DNA from: Stieleria sp. JC731
GTDB lineage: Bacteria; Planctomycetota; Planctomycetia; Pirellulales; Pirellulaceae
Assembly: GCF_020966635.1 (NCBI RefSeq)
Contig: NZ_JAJKFQ010000001.1
Span: 682,001-746,000 of the forward strand
Direction of reading: 5' to 3'
Length of the DNA: 64,000 nucleotides
A program made the position numbers and the translations under genes. Below the pieces are notes generated by a model. The model was not told the origin of the DNA and did no database searches. It was given only the letters and a program-made list of their open reading frames with translations. Positions 21,001 through 24,063 of this stretch are shown here, in pieces. The first letter of the stretch is position 1, and each line of letters begins with the position of its first letter.

Positions 21001-21809
21001 GAGCGACGACCGTTGCGGCTACAACCGCACTCGTCGTTGCGACAACGACTGCCTTGGTGCTAAGCGGTGGGACGGCGGCACCAGCGGTGTTGGGAATGTG
21101 GGCCGGGGCAATTGACGTTTACATTCAAGGTGAGTTGTCTGGCCAATCTTCCGGTTTCTGGCAGCTGATGTTGGGAGCCGGATTGGGGGCCGCCGCACCT
21201 GCGGGCGCTTTCGCCAGTCTCGGTGGGGGTGCGATCGGTTTGGTCGTTGCCAATGAAAACGGTTGGGATCTTGCCAACGGATACACGCTGGGCAGCATGA
21301 TGGGAGGGTTCTATGGGGCTGGTGCTGCGGCCTACGCCCGTCGCGTTGCAACCGTATCGAAGGGAGCTGCTCTCCGTTATGCGACCAAAGCGGTTGCGAT
21401 CGATTCAGGCGGCGCGGCTGCGGGGTTTGCTTACGGGATGGCAACCGGGCAGGACTACCAGACCAGTTTGCAGTACGCGTTCTACGGGCAGATGGTGACC
21501 GGTCTTGGTGGCGCAATGACCGTCAAATGTTTTGTCGCTGGAACACCGGTGTACGTTCCCTTGCCAGAAGAGCCCCTGCAAAAAGAGCCAAATTTCGCCA
21601 CCACAAACACATATGGACTCAAAAATTTGAACTGGTTGCAATCCACCGTTCTGATTGTCAACGGTGTGTCACTAGTTGCTGTCTTTGCAAAACATCACCG
21701 GCTGCATTCTGTTGCGAAATACGAAGGTCCCCACCGAAGGCGAGGTCGACTCCGTCGATCATCGGGGCAGTTCCAGATGGAGACACTCGGCGGAGTTGAC
21801 TTTAGTTAG
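3..21809 (+). CDS. Giant secreted RHS-related mosaic protein with Hint domain (5' end outside window)
   Basis: The reading frame is open from base 3, so the gene begins before the window and the visible part exceeds 7,260 residues. Residue numbers here count from the TTG at 42. Domains in order: an RHS-like N-terminal module (about 117-380, with the run SLPNGRRAGFTFRP); a PPC-like module leading into a dockerin-like pair of calcium loops (502-558); a second dockerin-like segment (1142-1196); Ig-like modules ending in DxxGN motifs (about 1200-2410); VCBS/cadherin-like repeats (about 2640-3217); a section with NxxGxxxF motifs (3220-3767); a PKD domain with VDFGDGT (about 3783-3880); a long Ser/Thr-rich repeat block (about 4027-6533); a Hint domain (6682-6846); a hydrophobic Gly/Ala-rich region (to about 7160); and the start of a second Hint (C7163). 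The architecture resembles planctomycete RHS/polymorphic-toxin-like surface proteins. Surface location and an adhesive or toxin-delivery role are inferred. No known toxin domain was recognised. Confidence 0.9.
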   Translation, partial: RVRDLQDTQPPSVLISEVAASGTGQLVEIVASIEDQNLDRWELILRSVETGLSEVVASGDTSLSDEKIYEIDPQSVANGYYQLELQAHDIDGRRAIDRSVVEINSEQKSNGFSRVDVDFEIQVGGKSFTGSRFYDSLEKRWQSSFLTIGRPVVFRAGEEVLSAERSTDPGIMSPLSDGDRVYLSLPNGRRAGFTFRPVKVQPFTAADSLVFYQPRWVADDGVHYQLNSIDRLLVRGGTRYFDQATGLPYDPSSESLGRESWHLTHPDGHIDIADGSGAILRTEWPDGTGWNVSDSGFSFDDGAFIQLSRRADGQVSSIRFPVGLTQSSQSPIVHLSRQAIDLYYRYDEADRLIEVNTIEVGANIETANPIYRYGYDRSGEASLAVAIGSGVGLAYPSGEALTAYLGTPAEFSGSPIMGSLDPGEADQYAWTIDNEQLKQTRDGILWVRAVVERYRSNFIAATPTIAGLAPVTRSVDGNRTIALFAIDRPDLYRLEVRGASQAESGTYRLSLDVVGDINRDGIVNGIDSAMFNDLLGTQVHERGFDPVADFDADGQVSASDAQLLAANYGFVSDRRSVEFVSPFGIPTSENVHVPEPSIGQPLFVETPVDPTTGTGAPIILPTSSTAVTDVANTSVATLAPTSQAAFSIRNGNFEASGQSWHTTGDVTFNGQSAFLREGDNQQTSLRQAFYVPNNASVLTLAVSGLQLSADNARASDAFEVALLDANTRLPLTGSVAKSESDAIFNVGANGQYSSAANVIVGNSAGLDPTIDLGGLIDVDGSGTYLVQIDLSNVIGGTLAILSLDLFGFASSNSQIQIDQVAVTTGLLEKLATQTDVVQTSEDVPVNITVLGNDDHHGFGWDYSSLTIVAEPSRGQVFIDRSSGIVTYAPAVDVAGFDSFTYTVRASNGLMSGETFVSVQIDAVTDLPVLVVGPTVGDQDTDLPLVIDVASGDTDGSEVLTIQIRDLPAGAVLNHGQRVSDGVYQLAVEELDGLTIRPSAGWSGQAEIAVVVSAKDDAASELQAQATIALDIGRTIVNPMSIVDFEINGGQEQRSYIHSLSVTFNQDPWMADPMSDIFIRDADGNDTLIAPERFSYDLTSSTLLMDVEGLLDHDSQYYLLLRRAGIAADQNRLQTMANGPEAVSEFLPLPFHQLLGDVNGNNEVDADDWDDIRQSLNSSESSQRYRRYRDLTGEGVIDRHDFITWRNRYPSTTDKHPPQVIAGITLPDHRLPLVDSFQRDAILSVLVEDVSEIESFSVIVNGDDPVDLANDLSADSSLQIPLSDLFARSTQTLDESQHQLQFQATDRWGNRSEPLTLVFEVDETAPSVPTRPILVDSDGMEVASTIISDSELMLRIGGEASSIVRLYQNGSAEVGLGIVDNPIDFPVNLGSLADGTYTFTATAEDPTGNRSGHSDPLTLTIDRTAPQFTSLYLDPASDTGNLGDRSTDLANVVISGMTEPGAVVRWMDSSATLQVVADASGDFHLSGVPLQFGTNRLVFSVEDDLGNSFTKTLQLFRPRLESDPPLVAIALADDTGRYFNDQLSYSLDVTGAIDDSSVIEHLWLSVELISDQTDRIQVFDPVDMIGEVSGGTFQLTTSQIESAFGNSFEDGLLMLTFEAIDEYGNQSEQQSLTLRLDRTTPAPVTGLSLNPRGDSGRDSSDAVTRYTALALAVDIPEPGIVQIYADGTPIQQFDLGKGESEITLEDLTDGLHQITASLTDVAGNVSDMGSPLAVMIDTIAPGQLDASITLPPYGSDRGSITGDSEAMALVKLYRGFDSQTPIASTLADSSGVFGFDGVTFTSGTNAFRIVAEDLSGNPIEVVKSIQFVPPDLSAPEISMELRNDTGADNHDRLTRIPDVIGIVNDASRIEQFQLSVQNGPFIDALGMLKDRSFELSRSILETIAGESLDDGQVSVRARAMDVLGHVSLIEEFVFQLDTTQPNAPFPLVLEPNHDSGVLGDGVTNQTNLKFSSGGTATDAEIILFADGVQVDAVTASNEVTLSAISSSGRHRFVAQAIDRAGNVSFYTEPRFITVDNRLVSPSIELSAEHRRNDLGGPRFTSDSVVDLVGSAKPGTLVEISNSPFFAYADDFGAFTIEEVELSVGTNEFSVRSTDLAGNQMAISFAVTLVDEDGPEINIALVNDSGADDKDGRTNDPRIQAIVSDASAITSIKAALNQFPAVDLSPLLVQELLSIDVQHLESMVGQSLPDGRYELSIEAIDAIGNLTDSVIAFDLDRTAPPVNSAVDLLSSSDLGFSAIDNVTSDLQPTVRQFAERGALVTFFIDGQPIGDVYSTGVAMYALPQLDPGVYEITATIEDLAGNIAQTNTSLHLTINDQSPGMVSLDLLPIHQSQVRPTHTLDQDVRLVGHAQPGDRVRLVGTQQSWEIGASGEFAFETSLDVGENVFDIEIENLAGNPSIQQFVFTRGEWLPPTFDLVLLDQGPLVPPKISGHLRSEESIVVAEVSSDPEFEKRVVDLTRFLSGTSLMLDSLDLEMIHGAPFLDGVHELFFRAVDEQGRQSKPTIVQWEANSFDQGQLETIVTKQGNGYRYAYTLRGAASLSQRFDGIRLPVPSDLEMQDVIVPAEWSLQYQVGQTQLTFRPDTASGLVSGESVTFSFTSANAPANVNASLLMFDLDAQAAVDDVDTWTRVPAVGGQIAVADFYQIDAGEISEFNGTDSVLENDAGSVVAVVSASDQTRWGASVVVDSNGGFIVDTKDIYISLAAGERVVDSFTYTVRDVDLQLYTATVFLTVEGKNEAPIAIDDVADLQNPAIVTRATQSVLIETNELIRNDIDLDINNSLTIVSVQGTSQRGADVSVVNGSVLYDPTGVAVFDALPSGASLVDELIYTIADPLGELSTATAQVVVLSSLNLPPRGSDISLQIDESGNILSDGFISLLDSAVDDDRLPTDAPLVIKASVVHSNRDAIIQLNSDGTFSYDASGVSVIKGLGPGELIQDSFEFRIDDGRDLSESYTVFLDVAGINDPPQAVKDQYPGIQADGLLSTSVLDGLLNNDFDVDSVGPLVIDPSQTPALSDGGAVVVLRPDGTFDYDPRGVFNSLAVGETATDTFTYTVIDDQDFSSIGTVVIEVIGVDDAPTVGADGIDRGYWSVATQRIEVSAENGLLTNDSDPDVSEGESQLVASFDGLSEYGARVIVHPDGGFSYDPTSSSTLAQFKLQGIDVVDSFTYTVTESAGQGAGALVLSQNSPLASSSAPMASSTGVVEVVVRSGPSSYSFDLVAKGYDRLGSGVSINNHGAVAFSATEDGKDNLYVWTKDGGVVPLIPESLTLGSSGVSIPDRGTVGTTPSMQFSNTVQINDQSGVYAQRHLNARGMIGIVALGAPVMEFTDLALTYSELWNAERLLTQSSVPPPSGGLTGVTNNPVTSQPSYAPPRQIGVGDMGLANSGLRWGDPTMMDLEFLTTLAVLPPIVGTALTLQTTMVPRVWTINPSWASGYFTPVNPVWNAFQNPDAVDATVLKSVALTTSLMPVYTDQLYVTPFVSIRPETSSVNNRGETVFIAETNDSEVEPGLNIVTYSRDRAQPYVSVPVAEPIKNIQLSDNGWAAYVEGGQVKAVSINGAVKTFGLSAIGDEVSISDTGVIAAAAEGPLGIGIYAVDAESGNWVKVVGQSGDGVLDSNEVDIGGVDVGGIASVLAGPIGINGSVRVSGGGAGSGAGQNQPSQSGGLSQSLNPAQDPPAGAPYFSVSFMATDGDGNRGLHSARFVFPSDQSGDVVPAPFFYGHATVVQIGDVLPGIGNVGEINGFDIVNNSGQIAFSTGEKVVMATPPVFATGEVIYALEGRPLSENATYERQDGAAIASFIAGDPNATASQFVATVDFGDGTLVDGLVRSTGGARFEVIADHIFNREGPYAVTVQITDQKNQTGGLATTLANVVNVKSEEAIEKLVLVDSDGKSIKPHIQSFASPLTEFDQQSRGQSGAGQSNSSSSNMPTADSLGLRTVVSIDRSAGTFEVVSLGTAAFSYGFGYETAGSDGQGEPNASQQGDGAGIHVRKVLARGTIDGVTFSPIAFSVSQYETAFDGQAELTSTTQSNSYAQIATTTSSIVSQFVDEKTWANGTFDWTLQSQKETDYTTVGERLVDGDLLGQLDAIIGGGGASFVGNFVMSGKQTTEETLHEFGTRGSATRDLLTVSTSAIDHSGGRQDFAFTDLATSASMFHSVGTVSGSGDYAIAMTTSVTSQIVDRRETNGPQVSATTGTSTSTSTSEKSGNIKTGHFNLSRQSVTVSDQEVLEENQGHRYESTTSHHAEASLTGVGNDETGLFDFEISTFAETTNGTSTTNQADIDFLTVASTSSESNSLVRQSGNLYSGTYVYDETFANQFSSTSTTTNGPLVSVSEGSGTTTGQKRTVGDKKSGDFELRQSSESITQSHSVTTNQQLRTETETQSETSSESSKLGNLKGGTYQFQGYSFGTNTSQQLSANTDVSGIVDGSSSQQSRTSESIFSGHGDSISGRVEKNEENTTRVETLSDNMNQSRTVHRETESLSESSVRSVSNTILGAFESEVNERVRATIDSTESNLQQSLLSTTRSDSSSRSVIQGNRFSGKSQSQRRETSQSESETEINIGPQVTKKIGMSTTSSTSEQSVNEFTGATQSVSRVSTEFQQRSDTINQATGSYAVSRGESATETQSIGNQIRGDLQTDSEMTSETLGISVSLAGGSPLTLADDMVFPIGVGTGFESLSGGLSLVIDAGANVYLDDQSQSVSHSINSVTSSSTSNRIEGDFESSSSSETTQRSIVIHERGSSSTETSETSRSENQSDSSGNSISGRSSSMSTLTSDSDRESVNRNQGQVRTQQSHSESTVQTTSQLNEVSGQSEQSSQTTNLVDSTSILENQTIRQTSATSTTSQANADIESNRITGETHSNQSVTTRTESSTQTTNQSRQTQQNTESETFVVVTSDGNSHTGDYAEVRSANTNQTRSVETNNRSRRTNAVETTQSVISSSTEGNSILGHYSARESLQQSSVTDYSEAAQTLSIENQSDVQIVSETTKSGNSILGDYVETWVTTHQTDESQTVQNQTRSTELLSETVSESIGSTTGNQHRGNYQRDELIRSQSSRSDETTNGALSVSAELQIDTETTSQTNGNSSEGTSQNYTTFTETLSQRDFSQVGLETNVIEVTDETSGTSTSTINSITGTYEVQASSQVATSRSTSSNNQALQTANESLVNVSQSSQETGNQITGEFTRSTESTQVTSTEEESVNGTSVSTVIGTESGSASETLEGNVVTGDRSGESYSVTSTNLHTTFQNQSINVATVIDESVEINAAFSGNAIDGTSTSTTVNTGSRTRTETVGNLSLVSEIDEETRFDSIAERTENALTGVYVETVSGTQDALIRGEDENKSLFVKYSISESTAYENAVEGNNVTGAFASESQADTSLEHVSQSTNGPLVVDSTELSAEQRTESITGNTVSGASVSELSVDTSQKLTQANSNQGLLVSIVVDRESNIELTTNQNSYTGTFSSVSSDAVSETRTESTTNQGYQASTETSSLSETTSTNSGNAIIGDSTTAESGNSTETVTSSSQIGTESVSETLATVTTWSNEQTRNAISGAFDSSRLAESQATTTTGKQNQSLEVTSTFTTQTSSSSIDSGNEITGGYQAESTVIEVIVGAQHDVNQTLIVDSEFESQSDQQSIEEGNRVTGDYNTSIIQTTSSQSREQNLTGPDSTNELTEATTTVTTTSGDRITGDSESTTSIESATTFSETYVYLDLVASNTSSATSITDVMTVANDFTGVRTVESHSESVAAGTSSENNRSVVTVESAFTSSDTTDMTSSSNVITGDYTSRSTTVSQQSSNEQSHNQTLHVASVQSSESTIVTDRIGNQVTGVYSDESDLVSTVSFETTSTNQMSVSTSEGTENSEARTEVAGNDISGQATSRSDLATESSLMQTDSNQSLTIVLQSQSSSRSVSESDANKITGVYSSTTTGESAMQLDEVTRNQTSIDSLHQDVVALSTMVVQGNQIVGDYHRQAQTETTTQTTGESTNQTRFLETTSQSERTTTASDETGNTRFHTYQMETIADQSISSVQVIENQTSTTSSTVDMTTHTTSTRSGNAVDGGYEQDVVRSVSMTTEGEAVNQTDLLISSTTEDVDEVFRELGNDLTGLYTSTSALDSTERRQSNDLNTGRNVVGDTVTSSEVQQTRQGNSVTGEYADSIIATENRSLEQSGAIDDRTFVSEETSQLTIETTVQGNSVSTHSTSESSSVGSSEFSKQVTYRDGSDAKFGNTSSENRTESSTNAITGIYATATSGSMVEDVSETGTRSQTYTASTHREAVFDSSEDGNQIQGSFQSDESNDSTSLINRRQVDGGGNLLSIDETSSGQSSLQASGNRYTGEYSTSELLESEVITSQLIRSTDGRHDQTTVNSVQTERTQTSIGNEITGQFSSESQAETVVALTQDGTVNAFLVDYEALSVSELVAESNGNSVTGGFQVDEQGSEVYSYHQIIDRGIDGQVDFSGEGAKSFESSNQVNSLTGQITQTTTGTDTYTLTEAISEVGGIYETQLTGVDRFTQIETVQTESGNFQRETSLRGSVQGFQTVSGVTDNINEAIDQVVAHEGNYIDGDIELSITGVSRYDQLHGFVDTSNAASEIPGDLDHSPTGAPLGWGDAPQVPTGGGPESVTSISASVIQTASSQPVSSLANASFRGVQASAIGTVVDGRAWSGSAMVDNFANAGATAARQYCFPAGTEVLMSDGRSKSIETIQPGDRVLSRWVHSSGGQCDQPDQSSHAVASEISEGAVSEVYQNETQCLIALFVGKTQLLTTEGHAFFVVDYEDVANSTNGGTWKIAKELRSGDRLISADGQTVTVTAVSVRTGETVPVFNFCVTGQHNYHVRIPGTDEFVLVHNESFGTFTYGSALVPVIKEAYQSSGLADVVDMTGAMVDALVTAAQPLVDVSAAAGQWIAAQLRPYEDEISAVVSAIGEDISGFATAVGRGTDIVIGIGSDFANRVIVGAGFVAGAWGAEGVGQWLIGQGTDGLEHNTVFGVRATTVAATTALVVATTTALVLSGGTAAPAVLGMWAGAIDVYIQGELSGQSSGFWQLMLGAGLGAAAPAGAFASLGGGAIGLVVANENGWDLANGYTLGSMMGGFYGAGAAAYARRVATVSKGAALRYATKAVAIDSGGAAAGFAYGMATGQDYQTSLQYAFYGQMVTGLGGAMTVKCFVAGTPVYVPLPEEPLQKEPNFATTNTYGLKNLNWLQSTVLIVNGVSLVAVFAKHHRLHSVAKYEGPHRRRGRLRRSSGQFQMETLGGVDFS
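390..1190 (+). other. RHS-like N-terminal module of the giant protein
   Basis: Encodes FYDSLEKRW, then a segment around SPLSDGDRVYLSLPNGRR, then GLPYDPSS, HLTHPDGHIDIAD and two RYDEADRL/YGYDRSGE-type motifs. This order resembles the region before the YD-repeats in large planctomycete RHS proteins, as I recall them. Only one or two YD-like motifs remain; the usual long YD-repeat barrel is absent. The assignment rests on motif resemblance, not on alignment. Confidence 0.55.
1200..3635 (+). other. PPC-like and two dockerin-like segments of the giant protein
   Basis: A segment with GSLDPGEADQYAWTI and ESGTYRLSL resembles a bacterial pre-peptidase C-terminal (PPC) domain. It runs into GDINRDGIVNGID and DFDADGQVSASD at about 1545-1713, a pair of calcium-loop-like repeats as in type I dockerins. 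A second pair, GDVNGNNEVDADD and DLTGEGVIDRHD, lies at about 3465-3630. Between them are a carbohydrate-binding-like segment starting NGNFEASGQSW (about 1951) and a VLGND cadherin-like module (about 2500-2770). Such dockerin-like loops are frequent in planctomycete surface proteins and need not imply a cellulosome. Confidence 0.6.
3650..7270 (+). repeat. Tandem Ig-like modules
   Basis: Roughly a dozen modules recur with the pattern DRTAPxxP..., an internal EPGxxVxxY/WxD turn, and a terminal TATAEDxxGNxS. Modules alternate between a DTAP type and an ALxDDTGxDxxDxxTxxP type. This is the pattern of bacterial Ig-like (Big) domains. They probably form an extended stalk. The DNA is well diverged between copies, so the expansion is old. 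Confidence 0.7.
7960..9690 (+). repeat. VCBS/cadherin-like repeats
   Basis: About five consecutive modules of roughly 100 residues carry the signature LxNDxDxD, then VxPDGxFxYDPxG, then DSFTYTVxD. This is the VCBS/bacterial cadherin-like pattern common in giant adhesins. The last copy (about 9290-9690) ends in a Ser-rich linker. Calcium binding and an adhesive role are known for the family and inferred here. Confidence 0.75.
9700..11690 (+). other. NxxGxxxF propeller-like section followed by PKD domain
   Basis: Motifs SINNHGAVAFSA, SVNNRGETVFIA, SISDTGVIAAA and IVNNSGQIAFST are spaced through the section. They suggest blades of a beta-propeller-like fold. At about 11390-11680 a PKD-like domain follows, recognised by VDFGDGTLVDG and FNREGPYAVTVQITD. 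No catalytic motif was seen. Confidence 0.5.
12120..19640 (+). repeat. About 54 copies of a 46-residue GNxITGxY / NQSLxV repeat
   Basis: The unit is about 138 nt long and was counted directly over several copies (for example three consecutive 46-residue units from about 14881). Each unit has GNxITGxY (variants GNSILGDY, GNQVTGVY, GNRYTGEY), then about 15 Ser/Thr/Gln/Glu residues, then NQSLxVxSE, then another Ser/Thr stretch. Composition is dominated by Ser, Thr, Gln, Asn and Glu, with few Lys and Cys. Motif spacing suggests two beta-strands per unit. The copies differ strongly at DNA level, so this is not recent slippage. The last units (TGTDTYTLTE) match a repeat type I recall from planctomycete RHS proteins. 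Confidence 0.9.
20085..20579 (+). other. Hint (hedgehog/intein-type) autoprocessing domain
   Basis: The domain begins CFPAGTEVLMSDG (C6682), followed by IETIQPGDRVLS. A block-B-like LTTEGHAFFV supplies the TxxH motif. It continues with LRSGDRLISADG and FNFCVTGQHNYHVRI, and ends VLVHN followed by Glu. Cys1, the TxxH motif and the terminal His-Asn are all present. The residue after Asn is Glu rather than Ser, Thr or Cys, so C-terminal cleavage is more plausible than splicing (inference). The domain separates the repeat stalk from the hydrophobic C-terminal part. Confidence 0.85.
21528..21806 (+). other. Truncated second Hint start and basic C-terminal tail
   Basis: After the Gly/Ala-rich region the protein reads VKCFVAGTPVYVP. 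The CFVAGTPV run is a typical Hint first block. No TxxH, GHxxY or HN block follows. Instead there is a hydrophobic segment (STVLIVNGVSLVAVF) and a basic tail (HRRRGRLRRSSG) before the stop at 21807-21809. Only about 86 residues remain from this Cys to the stop, against about 165 for the complete Hint upstream. Confidence 0.65.
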
Positions 21810-21881
21810 CAGACTGCCTTGGTGCGCAGTTCGTCAATCTTTCAAGCAAATCGATCTGGCGCAAAGTCAGCCAGGGAATGC

Positions 21882-23147
21882 TCAAGTCACTTGCTCATCC
21901 GAATCGGTATAGACTTCGATAGGCGGTAGTGGGTCATCAAAATTCTTCCACGCATGAGGCTCTTGAACGAATTCGAGATCTGTTAGCAAGCAACGGTCAA
22001 GGATTTCAGTGACACGCTGCTCGTCCATTTGCTGGCCAATGAAGACAACTTCCTGGCGTCGGTCGCCATGCCGCCCCGAGCGTTTGGTTTCAATTTCATC
22101 AATAGCGGATTGATCAGCTGGCCAGTGCTCACGTGACGTTGCGGCCCACCAAAGTCCCGCAGGTGCCATTCGAATGGAGCATCCGGCTTGGGACCAATCG
22201 TACGCCCAGTCGTTGCGAGACGCGATCCACATCAGGCCCTTGCTGCGAAGGACGCCGACGAAAAGTCCCTCGTCAAAGTTGTCATCTAATGCTTGGATCA
22301 AGCGTTTCGGATGAAAGGGTCGGTCGCGGCGGTAGACGAAATGACTGATTCCGTACTCCTCCGTTTCGGTTTGTTCCTGGCCACGCGGAACCGCCAGCCA
22401 GTCCGGAGATAGCGCTGCTTCGCTGAGCTGAAACAGTCCCGTTCCCATGATTGCGTTCAATGGAACTCGGCTTTCACAACTTCGCAGCAGCTTCGCTTCG
22501 GGATTGAACCGTCGGATGATCTGTTCGAGTTGTTCTAAGTCATATGCCGAGACCAAATCTGTTTTGTTGATGATGATGACATTGGCGAATTCGATTTGGT
22601 CGACCAGCAAGTCAACGATATTGCGGTCATCTTCGACCCCGAGTCCCATTCGGCGATCGGCCAAGTCATCCCACGATCCAAAATCCTGCATGAAGCTTCC
22701 TGCATCAACGACTGTGACCATCGTGTCTAGCTCTGCTATTTGGGAAAGACTGGTGCCATCGTCACCTTCAAACGTGAACGTTTCTGCGACAGGTAGAGGC
22801 TCGCTAATCCCAGTCGATTCGATCAGTAGGTAATCAAAGCGGCCTTCCTTGGCCAATCTGGATACCTCGATTAGTAGGTCCTCACGAAGCGTGCAACAGA
22901 TGCATCCATTGCTAAGTTCAACCAGTTGTTCATCTGTTCTGAGCAGTTCCGCGTTCCCATTGTTCTCCAATCCCTCCCGCACCAAAGCCGCGTCGATGTT
23001 AACTTCGCTCATGTCGTTGACGATAACCGCGACACGTAAACCGCCACGGTTGGCAAGAATGTGATTTAGAAGTGTTGTTTTTCCCGCTCCAAGAAAACCC
23101 GAAAGGACAGTGACAGGGAGGCGAGTCGATGGAATTGGTGAAGTCAT
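21882..23147 (-). CDS. COG0523/CobW-family GTPase, probable zinc metallochaperone (YciC/ZigA/Zng type)
   Basis: A GTPase of about 421 residues that is expected to help deliver metal, probably zinc, to client enzymes in the cytoplasm. Visible motifs are the Walker A GFLGAGKT (17-24), the metal-binding CICC (82-85) just before TLREDL, a Walker-B-like ESTGISEP, and the NKTD specificity motif. The C-terminal CobW_C domain includes [12 protein letters not shown], a run typical of the YciC/ZigA branch. I chose the ATG at 23147; an in-frame TTG seven codons upstream is possible. It is divergent from a Fur-family gene, which supports the zinc assignment. The exact metal and client are not shown by the sequence. 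Confidence 0.85.
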   Translation of the reverse strand: MTSPIPSTRLPVTVLSGFLGAGKTTLLNHILANRGGLRVAVIVNDMSEVNIDAALVREGLENNGNAELLRTDEQLVELSNGCICCTLREDLLIEVSRLAKEGRFDYLLIESTGISEPLPVAETFTFEGDDGTSLSQIAELDTMVTVVDAGSFMQDFGSWDDLADRRMGLGVEDDRNIVDLLVDQIEFANVIIINKTDLVSAYDLEQLEQIIRRFNPEAKLLRSCESRVPLNAIMGTGLFQLSEAALSPDWLAVPRGQEQTETEEYGISHFVYRRDRPFHPKRLIQALDDNFDEGLFVGVLRSKGLMWIASRNDWAYDWSQAGCSIRMAPAGLWWAATSREHWPADQSAIDEIETKRSGRHGDRRQEVVFIGQQMDEQRVTEILDRCLLTDLEFVQEPHAWKNFDDPLPPIEVYTDSDEQVT

Positions 23148-23493
23148 GGATAGCTGTTGTTGTTCCAAATGATTTGTTTGCTAGCGTTTGCCAAGTGGCG
23201 TTGCGAGTTTCCTATGGCAAGTGACCAGGTTGCCCGGATGCTCCATTTATCGAAGCCGTGATCTCGATATCACGTAAATGGAATGATGATGCAAATGCAA
23301 TACGTATGCAAGTGCAGTGTTGTTCGGGATTGTCAAAGAGTTTTGGTGGGGGGCCAGAGGAGCGTTCGGGGCCCTTCGCTTGACCCGGTGATTGCGGTGT
23401 TCTACTCTTGCGGCATGTTGGGCTGTGGAGGGGGGCTGCTGCAGGTTTCGCGACAAGTCCATTCGAAGTAAACGCCGATTATCGAACGTTTCG
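23148..23493. promoter_or_regulatory. Divergent control region of the GTPase and Fur-family genes
   Basis: This 346-bp gap lies between two divergent starts and holds no convincing gene. Two sites stand out. GTGATCTCGATATCAC at 23258-23273 is a near-perfect 16-bp palindrome with one mismatched pair. Next to it are three copies of ATGCAA (23289-23294, 23295-23300 and 23306-23311), the last two flanking TACGT. Either could be a metal-repressor operator, but neither matches a Zur or Fur consensus closely enough to name. Confidence 0.4.
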
Positions 23494-23925
23494 ATGAAAC
23501 AAACATCAAAGTCAACTGATTCAGTCAAAGAAGCGATTCGAGCTGCAGGGCTCCGCGCGACTCCCGCACGGCTGTCGACTTTGCAAATGCTTCGCGAAGC
23601 TTCCTCGCCGATGACTCACGCCGAGGTGGCGCAACGGCTTGCCGATAGCGGGATCGACAAGGCGACGGCGTTTCGAAATCTAAACGACATGACCGACGCG
23701 GGGCTTCTTCGCCGGACGGAACTCGGCGATCACGTTTATCGCTTTGAAGAAGTGCGTCCGGGCGAAGATGGCGTGGAATCACATCCGCATTTCTTATGTG
23801 TGGAGTGTGGGGCGGTCTCATGCTTGGACAGCGTCAAGTTGACCGCGGGAAGTCTGCGCGCAAGCGAAGCCGTCGGTGAAGTGACTGAGATCTTGCTTCG
23901 CGGACGGTGCAACGGCTGTCGATAG
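23494..23925 (+). CDS. Fur-family transcriptional repressor, probably Zur
   Basis: A 143-residue metal-dependent DNA-binding repressor. The N-terminal half is a winged helix (AIRAAGLRATPARLSTLQML ... DKATAFRNLNDM). The C-terminal half has HPHFLCVECG with C102 and C105, and a final C139-N-G-C142, giving the paired CxxC structural zinc site of the family. The ATG at 23494 gives the normal Fur length; the frame is open further upstream from 23392, but that extension has no family features. Divergence from a CobW-type GTPase suggests zinc sensing rather than iron. The paired CxxC motifs alone do not decide between Zur, Fur and PerR. Confidence 0.85.
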   Translation: MKQTSKSTDSVKEAIRAAGLRATPARLSTLQMLREASSPMTHAEVAQRLADSGIDKATAFRNLNDMTDAGLLRRTELGDHVYRFEEVRPGEDGVESHPHFLCVECGAVSCLDSVKLTAGSLRASEAVGEVTEILLRGRCNGCR

Positions 23926-24063
23926 CGTTGTGTCGAACCGTCCCCTTTGCTGAATTTAAATGTCAGCGGTGAGCTATTGTCTAAAGGACGTTGGCGATTT
24001 AGATCACGACCATTCGTGTAATCGTCACAATTGGTAACCTTGGCATAGACGCTCTCTTTGACG

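Noticed and set aside
21676-21912. A frameshifted continuation of the giant protein beyond its stop
   Set aside because: The alternative frame contains no Hint block or other recognisable domain, so a simple frameshift does not restore the second Hint.
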